Source of the DNA: an uncultured Collinsella sp.
GTDB lineage: Bacteria; Actinomycetota; Coriobacteriia; Coriobacteriales; Coriobacteriaceae
Direction: 5' to 3'
DNA length: 5,066 nt
Assembly: GCA_900545835.1 (NCBI GenBank)
Contig: URBB01000127.1
Span: 1 to 5,066 of the forward strand
How positions within the stretch are numbered: position 1 is the first letter of the stretch; each line of letters starts with the position of its first letter. The translations under genes were made by a program, and so were the position numbers. The notes under the pieces are model-generated. The model did no database searches, was not told the origin of the DNA, and was given only the letters and a program-made list of their open reading frames with translations. Shown here piece after piece: positions 1 through 4,747 of the stretch.

Positions 1-138
1 GCGCCCTTGAAGTTGAACGTCAGATTGTCCAAATGCGGCCCGCGCAGCGTCGGCCGGTCCGCCGTTCGGTAGAACGGCGGAACAAAACGCTTTAGTGTGC
101 TGGATTGCGATGCAACGCTGGTTGTTGCTACAGTAGCG
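1..138. other. Left-edge segment without an assignable gene
   Basis: No gene can be assigned here with confidence. On the + strand, one frame open from the left edge stops at 70-72 and another at 93-95; either could be the tail of a protein entering from the left, and the + strand terminator at 139-175 implies some + strand transcript ends here. On the - strand, a frame from about 130 down to 1 stays open with GC-rich third positions and reads like protein around positions 85-1, but it has no ATG or GTG start near and only an unsupported TTG at 32-30. I see no tRNA or rRNA pattern. More left-hand sequence is needed to decide. Confidence 0.4.
59..80. repeat. Perfect 9-bp hairpin at the left edge
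   Basis: Positions 59-67 (CCGCCGTTC) are the exact reverse complement of 72-80 (GAACGGCGG), with a four-base GGTA loop. It is followed by an A-rich rather than a T-rich stretch, so on the + strand it does not look like an intrinsic terminator. It lies within, or just past, the possible + strand reading-frame tails. Its role is unknown. Confidence 0.6.
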
Positions 139-175
139 GGGCGTACCGGGGGTCCGGTACGCCCTGTTTTTATTT
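139..175 (+). terminator. Intrinsic terminator of the unit entering from the left
   Basis: Positions 139-149 (GGGCGTACCGG) pair perfectly with 154-164 (CCGGTACGCCC) around a GGGT loop, and the stem is followed at once by TGTTTTTATTT. An 11-bp G-C-rich stem plus a T tract is a textbook Rho-independent terminator in the + direction. The opposite strand lacks a T tract after the stem, so it is not bidirectional. It separates whatever lies to the left from the transporter gene that follows. Confidence 0.88.
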
Positions 176-202
176 GACCATGAGGCGGCACGCAGCCATA
201 CG
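174..202 (+). promoter_or_regulatory. Candidate promoter of the DMT transporter gene
   Basis: TTGACC at 174-179 matches five of six bases of the consensus -35 box. Seventeen bases later CATACG at 197-202 matches three of six bases of the -10 box. The -35 overlaps the end of the preceding terminator's T tract, a compact arrangement. The predicted transcript start would be near 209, giving a leader of roughly 34 bases before the ATG at 243. The weak -10 box keeps this tentative. Confidence 0.4.
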
Positions 203-242
203 CGTGCGGACACCACGCCCAGATTGAGTGCGAGGATGTTCC

Positions 243-1226
243 ATGGCCCAATACGCTGCCAACGAAATCGAAAACATGCCCGATAGCCCTGTGGCCCGTG
301 AGGATTTGGGCGCGGGCGGTATTCCCCGGGGTGCCGGCGCACGCTCGCCGCTGTTCTGGAAAGTTCTGCTATTTTCGGTGGCGGTCATCTGGGGCTACTC
401 CTTTACCACTATGAAGGGCGCGCTCGACACCATTCCGGTGTTCGAGCTGGTCTACGTTCGCTTTCTTCCGGCATCACTGGTTATGTTTGCCATTTTCCAT
501 AAGCGCATCATCGCTCATTTCAATGCCCGCAACCTGATCGTCGGACTGGGCATGGGTGCGCTCATGTGGGGAGCATACGGACTGCAGACGATCGGCCTGG
601 CGCAGACCACGGCAGGCAAAAGCGCGTTTTTGACGGGCACGTACTGCATCTTGGTTCCGTTTGCGAGCTACGTCCTAAGCGGCGAAAAGCTTACCCGTTA
701 CAACTTGGGCGCCGCGTTGCTGTGCCTGGCGGGCATTGGCTTGGTGGCGCTCGATAGCGTCGAGTTCAATGCCGGCGATGCCATTACGCTGGGCGGCGCG
801 GTCTTCTTTGCCATCCAGATGGCGGTGACCGCCAAGTACGGTCGCAAGATGGACATCAACGTCATCACGTTTTGGATGTTTGTGGGCAATGGCGTCTTGA
901 GCCTGATCTCGTCGCTGCTATTCGAGACCCAAGCGCCTCTGTCCGTGTGGACGCCGAGCTTTATCAGTGCGATGGCGTTTCTCTCGGTGGGCTGCACATG
1001 CGCGGCTCTGCTCATCCAAAACGTCGGCCTGGCGCATGTCCCGGCCTCGACGGGCTCGCTGCTCCTTTCGATGGAGTCGCCTTCGGGTGTGCTGTTCTCG
1101 GTGCTGCTGATGGGGGAGGCGCTCACCTCGCGCCTGCTCGCCGGCTTCGCGCTCATCTTCCTGTCGATTATCTTGAGCGAGACTCACTTCGATTTTTTGC
1201 GTCGAAAGCCGCGCCCGCAATTGTAA
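243..1226 (+). CDS. EamA/DMT-superfamily transporter, ten membrane helices
   Basis: A 327-residue inner-membrane protein of the drug/metabolite transporter superfamily, EamA type. After a roughly 35-residue hydrophilic N-terminus it shows ten hydrophobic segments in two related five-helix halves (about residues 39-171 and 180-314). The first half opens with the family-typical AVIWGYSFTTMKGAL; the ends of helices 3-4 (GLAQTTAGKSAFLTG) and 8-9 (NVGLAHVPASTGSLLLSMES) are also typical. The length fits the usual 280-330. Substrate cannot be read from sequence; relatives move amino acids, nucleosides or other small metabolites, often outward. I chose the ATG at 243 because GAGGA (232-236) sits six bases ahead; an in-frame GTG at 228 would add five residues but has no better ribosome site. 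The gene appears to be a single-gene unit, with a candidate promoter upstream and a terminator 12 bases after its stop. Confidence 0.93.
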   Translation: MAQYAANEIENMPDSPVAREDLGAGGIPRGAGARSPLFWKVLLFSVAVIWGYSFTTMKGALDTIPVFELVYVRFLPASLVMFAIFHKRIIAHFNARNLIVGLGMGALMWGAYGLQTIGLAQTTAGKSAFLTGTYCILVPFASYVLSGEKLTRYNLGAALLCLAGIGLVALDSVEFNAGDAITLGGAVFFAIQMAVTAKYGRKMDINVITFWMFVGNGVLSLISSLLFETQAPLSVWTPSFISAMAFLSVGCTCAALLIQNVGLAHVPASTGSLLLSMESPSGVLFSVLLMGEALTSRLLAGFALIFLSIILSETHFDFLRRKPRPQL

Positions 1227-1238
1227 ACAACTTGTTGC

Positions 1239-1264
1239 GCCGCCCTCCCGGGGCGGCATTTTTT
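1239..1264 (+). terminator. Intrinsic terminator of the DMT transporter gene
   Basis: Positions 1239-1245 (GCCGCCC) pair perfectly with 1251-1257 (GGGCGGC) around a five-base loop, followed by ATTTTTT at 1258-1264. The stem begins 12 bases after the transporter stop codon. This is a standard Rho-independent terminator for the + strand and makes read-through into the amidohydrolase unlikely. Confidence 0.88.
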
Positions 1265-1290
1265 ATGCCTTGCCCTTAAAGTAGTACCTT

Positions 1291-1312
1291 GCACTTTACG
1301 CTATCAAAGTGC
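1291..1312. promoter_or_regulatory. Inverted repeat upstream of the amidohydrolase, possible operator
   Basis: GCACTTT at 1291-1297 is the exact reverse complement of AAAGTGC at 1306-1312, with eight bases between. It lies 31 bases ahead of the amidohydrolase start, where a promoter or leader must be. I could not find a convincing -35/-10 pair around it: TATCAA at 1302-1307 is a weak -10 candidate with no matching -35. The dyad could be a repressor site or a small leader hairpin; a seven-base arm can also arise by chance. Confidence 0.35.
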
Positions 1313-1342
1313 TTGCTGCAAAAACGATACTGGAGGGCATCT

Positions 1343-2638
1343 ATGGCACCAGCTTTGTCCGATCTTCAACCGCAATCAGCGCCCAAGGCCACCGCAGCGG
1401 CGCAGACCGCTATCGGTGACGGTCTTGTTGCAGAAGCTCAGGCTTTTGCAGACGAGCTCGCTGCGTGGCGACACGATCTACACCAGATGCCCGAGCTGGG
1501 TAATAGCCTCCCGCAGACCTCTGCGTATATTCAAGCGCGCCTGACCGAGATGGACATCCCATTTGCCACGCTCGTCGATGGTTCCTGTGTTGTGGGCCTT
1601 GTCGGCGCCGGTGCCGCCGCGGCCCAGGGCAATGGCGTCTGCACGGACGAACAGGCCGGTACGGTCGTTATGCTGCGTGGCGACATGGATGCCCTGCCCG
1701 TTACCGAGGAATCCGGCGAGCCCTTTGCATCCACCAACGGCTGCATGCACGCATGCGGACACGATATGCACGCGACGGCGCTGCTTGGTGCGGCTCGTAT
1801 GCTCAAAGCACGCGAGGCAGAGCTTGTTGATGCCAACGCCACGGTTAAGTTGCTGTTCCAGCCGGGCGAGGAAACCTTTGAGGGTGCCCGCGCCGCTATC
1901 GCCGATGGTCTGCTGCAGAACCCGCGTCCCCAGGCCGCCTTTGCCATGCATGTCAATAGCCAGTCGCCGCTTGGCCTGGTGCTCTACGGCAGCCCGGCGC
2001 TCTCGGGCGTGTACGGTTTTCGCATCACGCTTCAGGGCAAGGGTGGCCATGGCTCGAGCCCCGAGATCTGCATCGACCCCATCACGGCCGGCGTCCATGT
2101 GCATCTGGCGCTTCAGGAGCTCATCTCCCGCGAGGTGCCGGCGGCCAAGGAGGTCGCACTGACTGTCGGTAAGTTCGCCGGCGGTCAGGCCGCAAATGTC
2201 ATCCCCGACACTTGTGTGCTCGAGGGAACGCTGCGCGGCTTCGACGTCGAGCTCATGGAGCACCTCAAGACCCGCATCGCGGAGGTCGTCAAAGGTGTTG
2301 CCACGACCTATCGTACGCCGGCGACTATCGAGACGCTCTCGGATGTTCCCCCGCTCGTACTCGATGACGATATGACGCAGGCGTCGCTTGGCTACGTGGG
2401 CGCGGTGCTGCCCAAGTCCGCCTTCTTGCCACTGTTCCACGCCATGGCGAGCGAGGACTTCGCGCTTATCTCGAGCGAGATCCCGAGTGCGTACTTTACC
2501 GTGGGCGCTGCCGTGACCGATACGGACGAGCACTTTGCCCAGCACCATCCCAAGGCACGCTTTAACGATGCCGAGCTTCCCCTTGGTGCCGCGGCTTACA
2601 CGACGGTCGCTTTGGGCTATATCGCTGACCACCGGTAG
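1343..2638 (+). CDS. M20-family metal-dependent amidohydrolase (M20D type)
   Basis: A 431-residue cytoplasmic hydrolase of the M20 peptidase family, nearest in pattern to the hippurate hydrolase, IAA-amino acid hydrolase and N-acetyl-diaminopimelate deacetylase group, which cleaves an acyl or peptide amide bond with a two-metal centre. Visible motifs in order: HQMPELG (residues 47-53), RGDMDALP with D114/D116, CGHDMH with C138, H140 and H143, PGEE with E176/E177, a further ligand-type histidine H203 in AMHV, GGHGSSP with H236 in the lid domain, MASEDFA, and H401/H402 before PKARF near the end. All expected metal ligands are present, so it should be active. No signal peptide is seen. The ATG at 1343 follows GGAGGG (1332-1337) by five bases; an in-frame TTG at 1289 would add 18 residues but lies inside the upstream inverted repeat region and lacks a ribosome site. 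The exact substrate is not determinable. A transporter remnant follows directly, with no terminator between. Confidence 0.93.
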   Translation: MAPALSDLQPQSAPKATAAAQTAIGDGLVAEAQAFADELAAWRHDLHQMPELGNSLPQTSAYIQARLTEMDIPFATLVDGSCVVGLVGAGAAAAQGNGVCTDEQAGTVVMLRGDMDALPVTEESGEPFASTNGCMHACGHDMHATALLGAARMLKAREAELVDANATVKLLFQPGEETFEGARAAIADGLLQNPRPQAAFAMHVNSQSPLGLVLYGSPALSGVYGFRITLQGKGGHGSSPEICIDPITAGVHVHLALQELISREVPAAKEVALTVGKFAGGQAANVIPDTCVLEGTLRGFDVELMEHLKTRIAEVVKGVATTYRTPATIETLSDVPPLVLDDDMTQASLGYVGAVLPKSAFLPLFHAMASEDFALISSEIPSAYFTVGAAVTDTDEHFAQHHPKARFNDAELPLGAAAYTTVALGYIADHR

Positions 2639-2645
2639 CACCCAA

Positions 2646-2703
2646 CCTTGCCTTTCAAGCCTGCGGGCATGGCCATAAGGCCTATGTCCTTGTCTTTCAA
2701 GGC
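2646..2703 (+). repeat. Near-identical 16-base direct repeat pair
   Basis: CCTTGCCTTTCAAGCC (2646-2661) and CCTTGTCTTTCAAGGC (2688-2703) agree at 14 of 16 positions and start 42 bases apart. Between them lies a small palindrome, GGCCATAAGGCC (2671-2682). The pair sits exactly at the junction between the amidohydrolase end and the recognisable part of the transporter remnant, so it may mark a rearrangement, but the origin is unknown. Confidence 0.5.
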
Positions 2704-2872
2704 AATCTTGGGCACTACCGGCGCCATCGTCTCGGGCGTGCTGTTCGATGCCACGGGCTCCTTTGCGAGCGCCTGGATTGTGTGCCTGGCGTGCTCCGTG
2801 GTCATGCTCGTGTTCCTGCTGGCATCCGAGCCCATCGCCGCCAAGCTGCGCGCGAGCGTGGCGGGGGAGTAG
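2648..2872 (+). pseudogene. C-terminal remnant of an MFS-type transporter
   Basis: This open frame of about 74 codons reads as the end of a major facilitator superfamily transporter. From about 2700 it gives ILGTTGAIVSGVLFDATGSF, resembling helix 11 and the following loop (the G-x-L-x-D-A-T-G-S pattern is common there), then a hydrophobic segment AWIVCLACSVVMLVFLLAS like helix 12, and a short basic tail ending at TAG 2870-2872. A whole MFS protein has about 400 residues, so roughly 330-340 N-terminal residues are missing. The frame is continuous with the amidohydrolase frame, separated only by its TAG at 2636-2638. I see no convincing ribosome site before the TTG at 2648 or the ATGs at 2669 and 2684. 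The likeliest reading is a deletion remnant of a transporter once downstream of, and perhaps partnered with, the hydrolase. A small two-helix protein is a weaker alternative. Confidence 0.65.
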
Positions 2873-2905
2873 ACGTCCGTCGCTCTTTTCTGTTCGCCCC
2901 GTTCT

Positions 2906-2973
2906 GTCCGTGGCTGCCCTGGAAGCCGAATGGATGCTCGTACCATCATTCGGTTTCCAAGGCGGCCACGGGC
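2906..2973. repeat. Long imperfect inverted repeat 1 (28-base arms)
   Basis: Arms 2906-2933 and 2946-2973 pair along their whole length around a 12-base loop. As RNA this gives one mismatch (2919/2960) and four G-U pairs (2907/2972, 2915/2964, 2925/2954, 2933/2946); the rest are Watson-Crick. The best-conserved core is GGAAGCCGAATG (2921-2932) against CATTCGGTTTCC (2947-2958). It begins 34 bases after the transporter remnant stop. No T tract follows, so it is not a standard terminator, although it could still protect or end the upstream mRNA. The wobble pattern, as if the two arms had drifted while keeping pairing, hints at function as RNA, but this is inference from one copy. Confidence 0.8.
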
Positions 2974-2981
2974 CTACGAAA

Positions 2982-3045
2982 TGATCCGTTTTCCTCCGTC
3001 CCCAACAGATCACGTGATTCGAAGGGGACGGAGGAAAGCGGATCA
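2982..3045. repeat. 64-base inverted repeat 2 with a nested central palindrome
   Basis: Arms 2982-3003 and 3024-3045 are 22 bases each and pair at all positions but one, which is a G-U pair as RNA. The 20-base middle holds a perfect palindrome, ATCACGTGAT at 3009-3018, centred on exactly the same point (3013/3014) as the outer arms. The element is therefore a single symmetric unit with an outer stem, a five-by-five unpaired zone and an inner dyad. The arms are purine/pyrimidine biased (CCTCCGTCCCC on one side). There is no T tract after it. It resembles dispersed palindromic (REP or MITE-like) intergenic elements, but copy number cannot be judged from one window. Confidence 0.85.
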
Positions 3046-3051
3046 CAAACA

Positions 3052-3111
3052 GCGGCGGCGCGTCTGGCCGAACGAGTCCCCATACCCTCGTTCGGCCAGA
3101 CGCGCCGCCGC
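3052..3111. repeat. Perfect 25-base-arm inverted repeat 3
   Basis: Positions 3052-3076 are the exact reverse complement of 3087-3111, with a ten-base loop (TCCCCATACC). Skipping one unpaired base (3051), three further pairs extend it to 3048-3114. It is very G-C rich and would form an extremely stable hairpin. It is not followed by a clean T tract. Its right arm covers 3087-3111, ending 17 bases ahead of the hisS -10 box, so it fills the place where a -35 box would normally lie. It could be a protein-binding dyad for hisS, a strong transcript end for the upstream unit, or a mobile palindromic element inserted in the promoter. Confidence 0.88.
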
Positions 3112-3128
3112 GTTGCTGCTTTGTGCCG

Positions 3129-3134
3129 TATAAT
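3129..3134 (+). promoter_or_regulatory. -10 box of the hisS promoter
   Basis: A perfect TATAAT lies 42 bases before the hisS ATG, predicting a transcript start near 3141 and a leader of about 36 bases. No acceptable -35 box is found at 16-18 bases upstream: that position (about 3106-3111) is CGCCGC inside the right arm of inverted repeat 3. A TG occurs at 3124-3125, two bases further upstream than in a classical extended -10. The short leader leaves no room for a T-box or other riboswitch. Confidence 0.7.
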
Positions 3135-3176
3135 GACCGTTACCTATGACGCGATACAAAAGAAAGGTGTTTGCCC

Positions 3177-4490
3177 ATGCAGGCACAGAAGGCGGAGGGA
3201 ACCCGCGACCTTATCGGCGCCGAGATGCGCGCCTGGCAAAAGATGCAGCAGATTGCGGCCGGCGTGTTCGAGCCGTTTGGTTTTAAGCCCATCGAGACGC
3301 CCGCGATCGAGCAGGTGGACGTGTTTGTCCACGGTATCGGCCAGTCGACCGACGTCGTGCGCAAGGAAATGTTCCGTGTGTTCAGCGGTGCCAACCTGGA
3401 GCGCGTCTTTACCGAGGGCACCGACACCAAACTCAAGCCCAAGCAGCGCCTGGCACTTCGCCCCGAGGGCACGGCCGGCGTGGTGCGCGCCGTCGTCGAG
3501 AACAACCTGGTGCCCCAGGGCTCCACGCCGTTTAAGGCGTACTACGCCGAGGCCATGTTCCGCGGCGAGCGTCCCCAGAAGGGCCGCCTGCGCCAGTTCC
3601 ACCAGGTGGGCATCGAGTGGCTCGGCGCTCCCGATCCGGCGGCAGACGCCGAGTGCATCATCATGCTCATGGAGTTTTACAAGCGCCTGGGCTTCGATCT
3701 TTCCAAGCTTCGTCTGCTCATTAACTCGATGGGCGACGCTCAGTGCCGTCCGGCTTACCGCGAGCAAGTCAAGCAGTTTATCCTCGATCACGCAGACGAG
3801 ATGTGCGATGAGTGCCGCGAGCGCGCCGAGCTCAACCCGCTGCGTGCCTTTGACTGCAAGAACGACCACTGCCGCGAGATCATGGCCGAGGCTCCGCTGA
3901 TGGGTGACAACCTGTGCGATGAGTGCCGCGAGCACTACGAGCAAGTCAAGCGCTATCTGGATGCCGCCGGTATCGAGTATGTCGAGGATCCCACCTTGGT
4001 GCGCGGCCTGGACTACTACACCCGTACTGTCTTTGAGGTCGAGGCCCCTGGCGCCGGCGTCGGCTCCATCGGCGGCGGCGGCCGCTACGATGGCCTCGTC
4101 GAGCTCGAGGGCGGCAAGCCCACGGCAGGCGTCGGCTTCGCCGTCGGTTTTGAGCGCGCCCTGCTGGCCCTGCAGGCCTTTGGCAGCGACCTGGGTGCCG
4201 AGGAGGTCCCGTGCGTCTACGTCGCCAATGCCGGCAAGGAGCTGCGTCAGAACGTCTTTACCATTACGCAGCAGCTTCGCGCCGCAGGGATTGTGACCGA
4301 GGCCGACTATCAGGGCCGTTCGCTCAAGGCCCAGTTTAAGCAGGCCGATAAGGTAGGCGCCAAGCTCATCCTGGTCCTGGGCGGCGACGAGCTTGCCGCC
4401 GGCAAGGTCAAGGTGCGCGACATGCAGAGTCACGACGAGGTTCTCGTCGATTTGGCCAACGTTGTCGAGGCGGTTCGCGAGCGCCTGTAG
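3177..4490 (+). CDS. hisS: Histidyl-tRNA synthetase
   Basis: A 437-residue class II aminoacyl-tRNA synthetase that charges tRNA-His with histidine in the cytoplasm. In order: the N-terminal KAEGTRDL opening, the motif 1 region (PIETPAIEQVDVF), motif 2 starting at R129 (RGERPQKGRLRQFHQ), the histidine-binding loop LVRGLDYYTRT (274-284, R276), the glycine-rich GGGGRYDGL (299-307) leading to the motif 3 GVGFAVGFERAL, then a C-terminal anticodon-binding domain from about residue 340. Length is normal for the bacterial enzyme. The insertion domain carries six cysteines (C210xxC213, C227, C232, C247xxC250), which may bind a metal; two of the segments share a 21-base identical DNA stretch (3802-3822 and 3913-3933). 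ATG 3177 follows AAAGG/AAGGTG (3163-3169) by seven to nine bases; an in-frame TTG at 3171 would sit too close to that site. It is transcribed alone, with its own promoter and terminator. Confidence 0.98.
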   Translation: MQAQKAEGTRDLIGAEMRAWQKMQQIAAGVFEPFGFKPIETPAIEQVDVFVHGIGQSTDVVRKEMFRVFSGANLERVFTEGTDTKLKPKQRLALRPEGTAGVVRAVVENNLVPQGSTPFKAYYAEAMFRGERPQKGRLRQFHQVGIEWLGAPDPAADAECIIMLMEFYKRLGFDLSKLRLLINSMGDAQCRPAYREQVKQFILDHADEMCDECRERAELNPLRAFDCKNDHCREIMAEAPLMGDNLCDECREHYEQVKRYLDAAGIEYVEDPTLVRGLDYYTRTVFEVEAPGAGVGSIGGGGRYDGLVELEGGKPTAGVGFAVGFERALLALQAFGSDLGAEEVPCVYVANAGKELRQNVFTITQQLRAAGIVTEADYQGRSLKAQFKQADKVGAKLILVLGGDELAAGKVKVRDMQSHDEVLVDLANVVEAVRERL

Positions 4491-4547
4491 CGTATCTTTT
4501 TGAGCTGCGGGTCTGCTAACCTGCCCTGCTCATGGAGAGTAATTGTT

Positions 4548-4590
4548 ACGGGGGTGTTTCGCTATTATGCGGAATGCCCCCGTTTGTGTA
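4548..4590 (+). terminator. Intrinsic terminator of hisS
   Basis: Positions 4548-4562 pair with 4569-4583 as a 15-pair RNA stem (ACGGGGG against CCCCCGT at the base, three G-U pairs higher up, CGC/GCG at the top) around a TATTAT loop. It is followed by TTGTGTAT, a modest T-rich tail. It begins 57 bases after the hisS stop codon. The tail is weaker than in the two other terminators of this window, but the stem is strong. Confidence 0.75.
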
Positions 4591-4675
4591 TGCCGTCCAC
4601 CGAGAAATACGACCATTTAGAGCAAAAACCCTTGCAATGCAGAAAATACTTTTGTGTGGTAAAGCGCAATCAGCG

Positions 4676-4703
4676 TCGAAAGTTTTTGCCGAGTGCCTAT
4701 AAT
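4676..4703 (+). promoter_or_regulatory. Promoter of the right-edge gene
   Basis: A perfect TATAAT at 4698-4703 is preceded, 16 bases upstream, by TCGAAA at 4676-4681, which matches four of six bases of a -35 box. A TG lies at 4694-4695, giving GTGCC immediately ahead of the -10, much like the hisS promoter. The predicted start near 4710 leaves a leader of about 38 bases. The stretch from the hisS terminator to this promoter (4591-4675) is relatively A-T rich and I see nothing else in it. Confidence 0.65.
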
Positions 4704-4747
4704 GAATACCGCATGTTACGTGCATAGAAGGAGGAATGGGAGGAAAC

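Noticed and set aside
1..130. - strand open frame near the left edge that reads like protein (FVPPFYRTADRPTLRGPHLDNLTF)
   Set aside because: Third positions look coding, but no ATG or GTG start with a ribosome site is available and the strong terminator just beyond faces the other way. Kept only as an unresolved possibility.
1478..3046. 522-codon open frame on the - strand opposite the M20 hydrolase
   Set aside because: It is antisense to a gene with complete catalytic motifs, rich in Arg/His/Gly as expected of a mirror frame in GC-rich coding DNA, and runs on through the inverted repeats. No family motif is seen.
2906..3111. CRISPR array
   Set aside because: The repeated structures are inverted repeats of differing sequence, not identical direct repeats with regular spacers.
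3052..3125. Inverted repeat 3 as an ordinary intrinsic terminator
   Set aside because: The stem is strong enough but is followed by CGTTGCTGCTTTGTG rather than a run of T, and it directly adjoins the hisS -10 box. A terminating role remains possible but is not supported as standard.
3135..3176. T-box or other leader regulator of hisS
   Set aside because: The leader from the predicted start to the ATG is only about 36 bases and contains no T-box sequence. There is no room for a stem I plus antiterminator structure.
2782..3900. 372-codon + strand frame overlapping the inverted repeats and the hisS start
   Set aside because: It runs out of the transporter remnant in the wrong frame, crosses three palindromes and continues in a wrong frame inside hisS as Ser/Arg/Pro-rich sequence. 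It is a shadow.
3144..4433. 429-codon open frame on the - strand opposite hisS
   Set aside because: Hydrophobic-looking Leu/Ala/Gly repeats are the expected complement of a Glu/Arg/Ala-rich synthetase gene with GC third positions. hisS on the + strand is certain.
4500..4727. 75-codon + strand frame between hisS and the next gene
   Set aside because: It spans the hisS terminator stem and the next promoter, has no ribosome site at its start and resembles no protein. Chance open frame.
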